This document shows positions 53,801 to 64,000 of a stretch of DNA of 64,000 nucleotides, one piece after another (the stretch's first letter is position 1; every line of letters begins with the position of its first letter). The notes under the pieces are model-generated. The model ran no database searches. It saw only the letters and a program-made list of their open reading frames with translations, and was not told where the DNA came from. The position numbers were made by a program, and so were the translations under genes. The stretch comes from Branchiostoma lanceolatum (taxonomy: Eukaryota > Chordata > Leptocardii > Amphioxiformes > Branchiostomatidae), in assembly GCF_035083965.1 (NCBI RefSeq), contig NC_089739.1:8916001-8980000 (forward strand), read 5' to 3'.

Positions 53801-56800
53801 TAGTTGTCGTTGCATATCATAGCGTTCCAGTCCGGCCGCTCCACACATCCGGGGTTTTTAGCCAGATGGTTGCCGATGTAGAAAACATGGCCGCCGACGT
53901 AGCCGGTAACGGAGCCGTCTACGTCATGGAAGGAGCCCATCTTGTCTCCCTCTCGGTCCATCGGACCGAAGAATCTGTCGCCTGGAGCTCCAAAATTCAC
54001 TCTAAGATCGACCTGGTATGTGGGAAACACAAATTACATGACAAATGTTCTTGTTATACCTGAAAACAACAACTAGCATTTTAATGAGGGAAAAAAGCAA
54101 GCAGCGCCCCCCAACCATGCACGAATAGAGACGGAGGACGTCATACGCTATCTTTCAGCTGATCCACTGCAGACTAAGTGCCGAAAGTGACGTCATGGAA
54201 AGTGTGGATTGATTTATTCATGGTGCATCAATCGATGCTGTACAGTCGGTAAATGAGGAAAGCTCAATCTCTTTCGCTTTGGAAATCACAATTATGATCT
54301 ATCATCATAACCTTGTATACAGTTGTGACGGTACGCAGGGCTCTTGAAAGTGGTTATTACCTTAGCTCATTGATGATTAAATTGTGACCGGGTGGAACAA
54401 CGCAAATCCATGAAATATTCTTGTCCCTTAACTGGATGCAGAACTTTCCCAAATTTGTTCATGACGGTTTCATATCACTAGAAAATGTTCACTTTTACAA
54501 TCATCAGTTGTTGTGGGGTCGAATGGCCGGACCTATTCTAGCGGACACGAGACCTGGAGGTCTAGGGTTCGATTCCAGGCATTCCTGGCTAGACGTTGTG
54601 TCCTTAGGAGAGGCACTTTCCGCACTCCACCCAGATGTAAATGGGTACCTGACTTCGGTTGGGAAGGAGATTAAGAGAGGGCTTCCAATACCGTGCCGTA
54701 CCGTGATTTGGGATAACAACCCCCTAGGCCCTGTCCCCTACAAGTTTTTTGGTTTTGACAAATAAAGAAAGACCTATATGTTTCGCACCTCTTCAAACTT
54801 GGCATTGATGACTGCGTTGTTCACCGCCATTTGGAACTGGTTCTCCAGCTGGAACCCAATAGCACTGACCCCAGGTCGGGCCGAGGTCACGTGGTAGTTC
54901 CTAAACGTGCAGTTCTCGATTGCCATTGGTCCGTCGTAGATCTCGAACCCACGGTACGGGTATCGTCTGCAACATGGATTATATTTATGAACATAATGAA
55001 GAATATCTTATGCAACACCAATATAGCTACTAGTAGAATGGTAATATTTGCAAGCAAATACACAATGTTTACTTCACATGGTCTAACAAACTATAGCTAG
55101 TGCTTATTTTTACTCAAACACATTCATGATTATGGTGACCAACCCCTCCGGCTCTGTCCTGCCACTTGCTACATAATGTAATTGAACACCACAAGGCTAC
55201 TTTACCAGTAACCACCACACCAACACCTTCTATAAACAAAAACTTGAGGGAGAAACACTTTTTTGTTAATGATGCATTTATTTTAAAATTTTCTCGAAAC
55301 TTGAAGTTACCCTTAAGCTTCGCGCATTGAGTAGAATGGATTCATTCCTCTGCTAACCGACATCTTTCGCACCGTAGTCATCCCCAACGAAACAAGTCTA
55401 TGAGACTGCCGACTAAAAGTTCTAAACGGGAACTATGCGGCTCCAAATGTCTCACTCAGGTATGACTGCATGCGGTTCGAAAGATGTTGGTTATCTGAAG
55501 AATGAATCTAATATCTATTCAATACGCGAAGGGTAACTTCGAGAAAAATGCATCATTCGAAAAAAGTATTTCTCGGTCCAGTTTTTGTTTACAGACCCTC
55601 TACTGGTAGCGTGCGTAGTCCAGTGGTTAGCGATCTTGCCTCTGGAACTAGCAGCCCCGAGTTCGATCCCGGCTGTGTCGCTCACCCGACATGCACGCTA
55701 CCGGAAAGGGTCGCAGTCTTTAGGACGGGACGTTAAACCGTGGTCCACTGCTCATTGTGCTTGCCGAAAAAAGCTAGGGGAATTTCCCCGGTACAGTGAA
55801 CCTGTAAATACTGTACATAGCGTCTGTCTTCTCTGTCACGACCAGTGGAAGATTAGCTCATCTGTTCATTGAGTTCATTTGAGCTAAACTGGTTTGAGAT
55901 CACTTTCCTTTCCCTTTTACTTACCCTCCGCGTGAAAGGGTCCTAAATCTCCCGTCAGCCCCCGGTGCCCAGCTGACGTACTGTCCCCGGTCCCGACAGT
56001 TCCCCAGGTTATCGCTCTCTCCGACAAAAACACAATTACTGACGACCTGCCTGGCTCCCTCGTCCCCAGAACCCATCGGATATCCTTCGCTATCATTGAA
56101 GAAATCGATGATAGCATGAAATGTTTGTGTGGTACGTTGATGAAAACAAAGAAAACCACTGCAAAAGTATTATAGTATTCTCTCCATCATTTGCATGTTT
56201 GGAATAATACTTTGCGACAAACTTGCAGTTTGCAAAAAAACAACACACTTTTATGTGCCCCAGAGGTTTTAACTCTTTTCTTCGCCGAATGTCTATTTGT
56301 CAAATTGTTATAGTTTAAGGGGAGGAGCGAGGGCATCTTTGTATGTAAAGGATACCTTGCAAAAGTCAAATCCGTGGTGTCAGCAACCCTAGCAACAAAC
56401 AGAAAGAACATTTAGAAAAATGGAATACGAAATTGTACTGAAACGCTTCAGAGCTGCGTGCGCTGTCAAAAACATCACAACCATGGCTATATTACCATTG
56501 ATACAGTATCTTATGTGATATCAAGTCAAGATACATATAACTTGTACATGTCAAACCTCATAGATTGAATCAACCGAGAAATCTAGAATAGTATATAGCC
56601 AGGAGTGCTGTGTGTGCTATGAAATGAATGTACTACACAACTTACGCGCAGTTTTTGAGGACGATGTCGCCTCCCCTTAGCCAGCCTGCCGCGAAGCCAT
56701 TCTTGTACGTAATGAAACCGTCAAACACCGCGGGGACGCGAGGCATCCTGGGATCGGAGTCCACGTGGGGGTGGTATCTGCAAGGACGTCATGTGACAGT

Positions 56801-59800
56801 GCATGTGACGGGACCTTTTAGAACCCGAACCATGTTCGATCTGATGTAATTCGAACCGAACGCGTGTTCCATTTCAATATATGCATACGTTTGCATATTC
56901 TACATGTCGATGCTTTGCACAGATTGCTATCTTCGACTCCTAGTCTCATTTTTCTTCAAATTTTAGACAGACGAACAGTTGGTAATATAGAGTAGCATAA
57001 AGTCTTCTTTCTCCTATAGATAGCGCACTATAAAGCTTGGAAACAATGACATATCAGCAGCGATTACACTACTAAATAGCATTTCAAACACTGATTTACG
57101 AATTAGTCCTCATAGATTAAGTGCACCTTACGATTGCTTTTAACCATATAGGTTATCTAATGATAATAATAATTTTTTATAAAGATGACAAAGGGGTTCT
57201 ATCATGCGAACATTCTGAGCACCGTAAAAAAAACGTTCAAACAGTTATGACCAGAGACTAACTTGATGTCTGTGATCTTGGACAGAAACTCTGCAGGGTT
57301 TCTTGCTGAGGCTGGAGTCGTCTTCACGCCATTGTCCACCATCAGTCCTTGCTGTAAAGTGTAAGCTATGAATCATGAATGGTATATCAGCGAATGTTAT
57401 TTGTCTTCAGTGCTGCTAACGTTATGTAATAGTAATTTTGTGTGGGGGTAAGGGGTTAGGGGTAAATCTTTGATTGCTTTGTTTCATCTGCTATCAACCA
57501 TGTGGACCTTCGACTTTGTTTGCAACTTATAATAATGTTTTTATTGGTCAGAAATTACCCACAATGGCAGCCTTTCTAGCGCTGAATTGATGCAGGGTAT
57601 TACAGGTTTAACACAATACACAACATATATAATATCTTATCCACACTTGCATTTTGTGGAATGTCGCAAGGGTCTGGGCGGCTGCCATTCGGCGCCACCA
57701 GGTGACCTCAATACGACTTTCCCCAACCGAAGTCAGGTACCCATTTACCCCTGTTCACACACTGAAATATTCCTTTAGTTTATTTATGTAGGTACGCCAG
57801 CCATGTTTACATTGTGTTATGGTGTTGAGGCACTTCCAGTTGTTATTCAATTTTAACTGGATTTGTATGTTACCTTTTTATTAGTTCACATCGGGTAATA
57901 TCCTTCTAATCTTTTTCCTATGCTCGTAAAATAAAGATAAAACAAAATACATAGATAAGTACGTTAGAGTTGGAGTGTGCCCTGTTGTTGTAGAACTTCC
58001 CCAGCGGTGCGTGTTCGGCATGACCCGGCGGCAGCATCCCCTGTGAGAGTCCTGTAGGCTCGTGGTGGAACATGTACCAAATCCCGAATCGCTGTAGGTG
58101 AGAGGAGGAACCAACAAAAATAGAGATTTCATACATTAAGAATGGACATCACACGGTGCCAAAGAAAGGACAAAAGCAGTGTACCAAAACCTTAACCATA
58201 TTCCAGTCATCCACATCTTGTCCATGACCAACGCAACCGAAAGATGGTTCATAAAATATACAGGACGAGGAACAATTGCCTGCACTGTTTTTGGTTGTGT
58301 TTGTGTGTTCGCTCACACAAGTCAAGATCCTTTTGATGAATTTGTATGAATTTTGATATGTGGGTAGTTATCTTCCTTCATGGTTATCTATTCATTAATA
58401 TTCACCACATACGATGGTTTTTGGACTTCAAACTTTTGTGACTTGACTCAAAGTCCTAAACGAACGCCCCGCGAGACCACACGAGACTTACCGCGGACCC
58501 GGCTGCGGCATTATTGATGAGGTTGTTGTTGGGATGGGCGATCCAGAACGTGGAGACGGACCTAAATACAATAATGATAACGGTAACAAGTGGAACAAGC
58601 CGGTGCGTCTTTTCCCAAGAGAAAATAAGAGCTTGAATGTGTTCTAAGTTTAAAATTGTCTGCATACAAAATTAGAGCATGAAAAAGTAAGGTATGCGGC
58701 GTCAACCATTTATTAGGCGAATCAATAACGTAATCTTCGATGTGTTGATGTTTTTCAGACGTTCGCAGTTTGTGCGCTGATCTTGTGACCAAGGAAACAG
58801 TTACAGACACTAAGTGAAACAACAAGAAAAACAGAAAACGAAGAAGGTGGATGGATCTTCTCACGGTCGTCCCCCAACGGTCAACCAGTAAACTAAGGGA
58901 TAGATGAGACGAGAGAACCCGTTACTATGTAGATCACTCACAAGCATTCACTATTCTGAGGAATGTAGTCTCCGTAAACTCCGGTGCGAATCCCTCGGCA
59001 CATCGCTGAGTCCCTGTCGGTGGGCAGCAGGGCCCCATGGCGGGTGACCAGCCCGAGGTTGTGGTCCAGGGTGTTCCGCTGCTCAGCCCCGTCCTCCAGG
59101 AAGTAACAGTGCCCGAGGGTGTCGTACCCTACCGTGTCTTTCACCTGGTGCACAAAATAGCTTTATTTTCTAAGATAGCATGTGATGAGTTTCTTACATT
59201 GCAATGATTTGAATTGACGATATTATTTCCTATTCTTTCCTTGGCATCCTTTTTCTTTATTAACTCCCTTGAAATGAAGGTACGGTGCCAAGGTGTTCTA
59301 AATACTGGGCAGGATTTCGACAACGCCATTTGGTAGAAAGTTAAATTGATGTAGAATGTGTACTGGAGGACTGGCCATGTATGACTGTTAACTGCCCATG
59401 GTACCGCTCAACATTCGGCAGTCTAGATCATGCGGTGCCGCGAGTAGTCCACACGAAGTCGTAACTACCCTTCTAAACATGCATATATATCTCATACGGT
59501 TAGTCCTCTTGTACACATTCTTGCCTAATTTTCACAAAACGCTCAACGAATGTCACAGATGAAAAACGAACATTTTTACGCTTTGTATGTTTTGCTGTCT
59601 TTTCAGTTATACTTTTTGCATTTTCCATGACAATTATAAAGTCAATGATTACACAAATCCAATTTAGGTCGCAGCGAGAGCGCAGCGCGATCAACGTCTA
59701 TTGAAATGAGGGCCTCAAAGAAATGAAATCTCTGACCATACCAGCAGCCCGTGCGTGCCATGTATGGTAACGCAGCGGGAGAAGCAGTGGTGGATGGACA

Positions 59801-62800
59801 GTCCGTCCAGGTAGGCCGGTCTGTCGTACCCCCCGAGCTCGTCCACGTCTCCGGCCATGTGGAAGTGGACAGGGTAGCTGCCCAGCACATGCTGACCCAT
59901 CCGCGTCAGCTCCACCCCTGATAGATGCACGTTGGCGAAACCTCCCATAACCTACAATAAAATATAAGGATACAACTAGAAAGCTGACACCAAATAACAG
60001 GTACTCATATGACATTGACAAGCAACTGGATATGATTTTGGAAACGGTCAGACGTTTCAAGTAGCATCCACTACTTTTCGTCAGTGACTCTGCTACCTGA
60101 AACGTCCGACCGTTGCCAAAATCATATCCGGTTGCCTGAGTAACTGTTATTTGGCGTATCGTATTACCTGGATGTCTAACCTTCATCGACGTAGAAAGGT
60201 AATATTTGCAGGGAGGTACATGTACATACTAGTGTTTGCCTTCACATGGTCTAGCCTAACAAGCTACTGGTCTGTTTATTCTTAATCGAACACATATATA
60301 TACATATTTCTGTATCTGTATCTATATAGCCGGTATACCAGCCCTACTTTACCAGTAACCATGGTGACAGCAGTCTGGTCAAGGTCATTGACACATTTTT
60401 TTTGTTTGGAGAAGAAGAAAAATCAAATCTAATAACTAAACTTTATGCTCGTGTATCATTAAAGCTTGGCAGTCAGCCCGTACACATTTCCAATGTTGTT
60501 ACAAGAACATTTCTGACCTTGAGATGACCTCCAAAGGTGTCGTAGTCAAAGTACTGGCAGAAGTGGTTGCCATAGCAACCGTCCTCCGTCTCGGACGTGA
60601 TGACGACATTCCTTGTCAGCAGCCCGACCTCTCCGCGCATGTCAACTCCACCGGAAATCTCCCCGAAATGGGTGTACTTCGGTTTGCCTATAGATTATAG
60701 TTGAGAGATCGGCATTACCTATTTTGGCCACGCCCCGGGAGCGGCGCCTCCTTTTTTAATAGATCTTACGAGTAGTATTGAGAAAAATGGATTAACAACC
60801 GTCTTTTTCTTTGAAATTTAAGTTTCATCTATGATGATTGTACCGTTCACATAAATGAAGCGAGGATACACAGATGTAAAATATACATAGGTGATGTTTC
60901 GTATTACGTACTGTTACAGTCAAACGGATTCGCTTTGATGGATAACCGGATAGTAAATAAGTGAGTGAGAGTGAGTGAGTGAGTGAGTGAGTGAGTGAGT
61001 GAGTGAGTGAGTGAGTGAGTGAGTGAGTGAGAATGTTAAGACGGAAGACGAAGCTAAAGAAGAAAGTTTACCTGCGATTTTGACCTGGTCCGCGGAGCAT
61101 TCCGGACAGGGCACGAGTTGGAACTCCTCCGCCTGCTCCATGTTGTAATCCGTGCTGGCCAACACGATGGTGTCGCCCGGTTGCCAGGAAGTGACGTCAT
61201 CTTTCAAACTGATGACCGTTTCTGGTGCCACAGCATCCACAAATATCTCCAAGTGCTTGTCACCTAGTATGAAGAATAAAGAGATACAGAACGAAGTTGG
61301 CTGTAAAAACCCGCTGCACAACGAATTTTCCAGACAATAGATCAATGGTAATTTCTACATAACAGAAGTTGAGTAAAGAAGTATCAAAACAGCTTAAGCC
61401 TACAGGCTAGATACATACATGTATGTATGACTTGGACGCAGTATAAAGGGTTTTCATATTATATATTATTTGAATCCCCCGTCTACCATGTCGGCGTCTT
61501 AAATCTAACATGCCGCAAATGACGTTAAGTACAAAGCATAAACCGATATCAATTTTGTAACTTTGTCAGCAATAACGTCATTAAAACAGTGCGTTGTTCA
61601 CCTACCATTGGCCCACCAACTGGCAGTGCTAACCCTGAACTCTATTCCATCAGTCGTCGTGAAGACCTTATCAGCTGTTGCTGGAGTGTCCTCCGTTGCT
61701 ATGGAAAGGCATACAGAACTTATAAAGCATAGATAGAGGTAAAGCAAAAGAGGTCGTTACATAGGTGAGATGTATTTCATTATCATATAGCCAGATGACG
61801 TCGACCAATCAGAGGTCCCCATTGCATAACGGTTATGGCGCCGTAACGTCATAGACCGTGTGTATGTTTCACATCATGACCTATAGCTTTTGATGTTTAT
61901 TTCAAGACAGAGTCTGCATCTATGAAGACGTGTTTTGTAAGTATTTTCCAAGCCTGACGAATCGCGCTCCTAGTGGCCAGCCGGTCCTGTGACCGCCATC
62001 CCCCTAGCCTGACGAATCGCGCTCCTAGTGGCCAGCCGGTCCTGTAACCTCCGGCCGAGAGATTGTGTAAACACAGGCTAGTATTTTCCCACCTGAATAC
62101 ATGACTGTGTTTTCCACGGCTGAGGTGGGGTCTCCTTTGATAGCTACAAAAGCCCAATATTGCCTGTGGGGAGAAATCACAGACTTAATGAGAACCGCAT
62201 CAATTAAAATGAAATATAAAAGATAGAAGCAAGAAAATGTACAAAATGTTCAGAAAGGTATAGATGAAACATGACTGTCAGCGGACTGATACCTACCGAT
62301 ACCCCAGTGTACTGATGACGCTACTCCCAAAGGCTGCGATGGCGTTTTTGGCGGCGGTGGTCAGTTTTTCCGACCCTTCCGCCAAAACACCCATGGACAC
62401 TATGGATCTGTAAAACGGTATAAAACATACCGGTAGAAAATAATCTGCCAGTCCCTTGGTAGTGTTGTCTGGGACTGTCACATTCTTTCTTCGGTGTGCT
62501 GAGTGCAAAGACGAGAAAGCAAACTATGCACCATCTTAAAAATCTTTGGTTTGAACAAGGAGATTAAAGGTAGACTCTTAACACTCCGTGGCAGCAACAA
62601 CTGACTGCAAAATGAGTACTTTACCCACTAGGCCATGATAATGCACCGATGTTGGTACGTATTATGTATTCAGGTACAAAGTTCTTGACCCACCCGTCCG
62701 GTATTTTGCCCAGGAAGTCGACCAGGCGATCGCTCTCTGCCCGGTCTACGTAAGTGTCGAACGACCCGAAGTCCACCTGGGCTGCCGTTGCCGGGTCCAC

Positions 62801-62959
62801 CACCAGGACGTTGATGCCCCGCTCAGCCATTGTTGATGAGCAGGCCTCCCAGCGTTCACTGACGGCAAAAGATCCATGTGGGAGCCCTCCTGTAGAATGG
62901 GACGGACCCATCATCATCATCAACATCATCATCATCAACATCGTCATCATCATTATCAC

Positions 62960-63033
<74 letters not shown>

Positions 63034-64000
63034 CCACCATCATCACCACCATCATCATCATCATCATCAACATCATCAACATCATCAACATCATCAACAT
63101 CATCATCAACATCATCAACATCATCATCATCATCATCAATACCGACTCTTCAGCCTTCCTCAAGGTGAATGACCGACCAAGCAGTTAGACACGTGGTTAA
63201 CATGGGATTTAGGTATAAAAAAAAATCGGGGCTTAAAGTTTGTGTCGTCCTGACAATTTGCCAAATGAAAGCTCGTTCCCTGCCATAGTGCCTTACCTGC
63301 TCCGACAGTTTTTGTGAGTTGAGTCCACGACAGTTTCCTCTGTCCGTGAATCTCCAACGTTCCACCGGCTGCGACACCGATGAACTTTCGGCCGAAGTTC
63401 GGGGTTTCCTCGCCTTCGTCCGAGCGCCCGAAGACGACGACCGTTGCCTTCGAGCGGTATCGGCAACTTTCGGAACCGATGTGCAGTTCACCGGCGGCTC
63501 CGACGAGAATACTCCTCGTGCGAAGGGTAATGTCAGTTCCGCTGTCAGTGAAAACAAGCCTCCCTAAAAGTTGTATAGAAAAATGAGATGAGAACAGACT
63601 GGCAGACTTCGTTGGTTCGTTCAGGCCCTTTTAGTGCCTAGCGGCACATACGACAGCACGTCGCAATGCTGTTTCTGTAGCAGGGTATATCTTTACAGGG
63701 AGGGGTTGCTAGCAGTCTCTACCAGACTAACTACGCCAGCTATAGGGAGAATATTTGCCAGGGTTTCACTTGCAGGCTCCGATGGCATATTGGACCCTCT
63801 CTCCGTAGCCGACTCCCTTAGCATACTATTCCCTCTAAGCGGCCAATTTCTACTATTTTCCCAGCCATCCGCGGGGCCTGGTAGAGGCTATGTTACTCGA
63901 TGCACCTCCTCTCTGACCAAAGGAAAAGAAAGATAGAAATGGCCTCGATTGACGTCACTCACCTCCCGTGATCTCCAGACTTTCAAATGTTGCTGAACCA
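49690..64000 (-). CDS. CEMIP/TMEM2-family hyaluronan-degrading protein, 3' part
   Basis: 24 exons in the window: 63963-64000 (partial), 63297-63563, 62694-62889, 62297-62407, 62093-62163, 61606-61698, 61072-61263, 60518-60687, 59742-59951, 58942-59144, 58492-58561, 57963-58091, 57263-57351, 56646-56777, 55925-56089, 54789-54966, 53794-54012, 53022-53233, 52385-52564, 51848-52064, 51289-51390, 50677-50840, 50250-50362, 49690-49808. They encode ~1,212 aa in continuous phase to TGA at 49690. Domains: end of G8 ([46 protein letters not shown]); a first ILEI/PANDER-type domain ([10 protein letters not shown]...FDTY...[16 protein letters not shown]...[10 protein letters not shown]); right-handed beta-helix repeats ([39 protein letters not shown]); and a second ILEI domain ending [16 protein letters not shown]. 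Family members cleave hyaluronan outside the cell. Whether this one is secreted (CEMIP) or membrane-anchored (TMEM2) depends on the N-terminus, which is off the window. Confidence 0.9.
52155..52343. repeat. (CA)n-rich microsatellite
   Basis: About 190 bp of CA/CACG/CATA runs with a poly-C stretch, in the CEMIP-like intron 40 bp from the exon at 52385. Confidence 0.9.
54514..54775 (+). mobile_element. tRNA-derived SINE, family 1, second copy
   Basis: Head with GGGTTCGATTCCAGGC, body TTGTGTCCTTAGGAGAGGCA ... CCTGACTTCGGTTGGGAAGG, ending near a GACAAATAAAGAAAG tail. Same family as 27262-27540. Confidence 0.8.
55248..55575. mobile_element. 328-bp fold-back/MITE element
   Basis: The ends GAGAAACACTTTTTT and AAAAAAGTATTTCTC are near-complements. 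Pairing continues inward (ATGATGCAT / ATGCATCAT; AGTTACCCTT / AAGGGTAACTT; CCGACATCTTTCG / CGAAAGATGTTGG). Confidence 0.8.
55608..55895 (+). mobile_element. tRNA-derived SINE, family 3, fuller copy
   Basis: AGCGTGCGTAGTCCAGTGG (A-box region), GAGTTCGATCCCGGC (B box), then TCACCCGACATGCACGC and TTAGGACGGGACGTTAAACC. The body extends to about 55895. Intronic in the CEMIP-like gene. Confidence 0.85.
57640..57735 (-). mobile_element. Truncated SINE, family 1 (minus orientation)
   Basis: Read on the minus strand it gives AATGGGTACCTGACTTCGG followed by TTGGGGAAAG, the 3' body of family 1 without the tRNA head. Confidence 0.65.
59985..60190. repeat. Two R1 repeats head-to-head forming a palindrome
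   Basis: The left half (ACAAGCAACTGGATATGATT, ACGGTCAGACG) is the reverse complement of the right half (CGTCCGACCGT, AAAATCATATCCGGTTGC). The right half continues to ATGTCTAACCTTCATCGACG. Confidence 0.8.
60960..61030. repeat. (GAGT)n microsatellite
   Basis: About 17 units of GAGT, roughly 40 bp beyond the donor of the CEMIP-like exon 61072-61263 on the transcribed strand. Confidence 0.9.
61952..62085 (+). repeat. Two tandem copies of dispersed repeat R6
   Basis: GCCTGACGAATCGCGCTCC with TAGTGGCCAGCCGGTCCTGT occurs at 61952 and again at 62006. The second copy continues into CCTCCGGCCGAGAG as at 37346. Confidence 0.75.
62907..63142. repeat. (TCA)n trinucleotide array
   Basis: ~235 bp of TCA units with AACATC and ACC variants, in the CEMIP-like intron between 62889 and 63297. 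The long His, Ile or Met open frames across it are artefacts of the repeat. Confidence 0.95.

Noticed and set aside
27262-55895. tRNA-like heads as functional tRNA genes
   Set aside because: They have A/B-box-like motifs but no complete cloverleaf that I could draw, and repeated SINE bodies follow them.
62621-63188. Long open frames encoding poly-Met, poly-Ile or poly-His across the TCA array
   Set aside because: They are translations of a trinucleotide repeat. Only 62694-62889 on the minus strand is a real exon.

Overview
The window is chordate-type nuclear DNA, most likely from an amphioxus (Branchiostoma). The reasons are intron-rich genes with GT-AG junctions, C2H2 zinc fingers that alternate CGYR(T/A) and CD(Q/K)C(D/N)YSA(A) types as in lancelet zinc-finger families, expanded innate-immune-like domains (LRR, TIR, Death, Ig/FN3/SEA), and many tRNA-derived SINEs, fold-back MITEs and minisatellites. 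The species call is from memory of family style, not a search. Gene models were built by hand from splice sites. Reading phase is continuous across every junction of the four large models, except where alternative exons are noted.

Layout. 1-3,220: two C2H2 zinc-finger genes on the + strand, the first cut by the window edge and frameshift-decayed at its 3' end, the second with seven fingers. 3,221-7,221: repeats and a duplicated segment that may carry 5' exons. 7,222-8,532: a single-exon LRR transmembrane receptor-like gene (+). 11,285-24,393: a minus-strand gene for a secreted-leader Ig-Ig-Ig-FN3-SEA ectodomain followed by several membrane-spanning exons, two of which look mutually exclusive. 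25,218-28,876: head-to-head with it, a six-exon + strand gene for a TIR-Death adaptor (324 aa), the reverse of MyD88 domain order. 30,704-49,110: a 24-exon RGS22 orthologue (1,333 aa) with several partial exon duplications, a 127-bp satellite in an intron and inverted minisatellites around an RGS-domain exon block. 49,690-64,000: the 3' portion of a minus-strand CEMIP/TMEM2-type gene (end of the G8 domain, two ILEI/PANDER-type domains and the beta-helix between them), 24 exons, running off the right edge and converging tail-to-tail with RGS22.

How the genes may relate. The LRR receptor, the Ig/FN3/SEA membrane protein and the TIR-Death adaptor lie together, and the last two share an 824-bp intergenic region with a pair of E2F-like sites. 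This suggests a receptor/adaptor neighbourhood, which is inference. RGS22 has a CRE and an RFX X-box upstream, matching the ciliary/testis expression known for vertebrate RGS22. The CEMIP-like gene belongs to the hyaluronan-degradation family and has no evident link to its neighbours.

Limits: untranslated exons and transcription starts are mostly not placed, repeat family names are not assigned, and no database search was possible.
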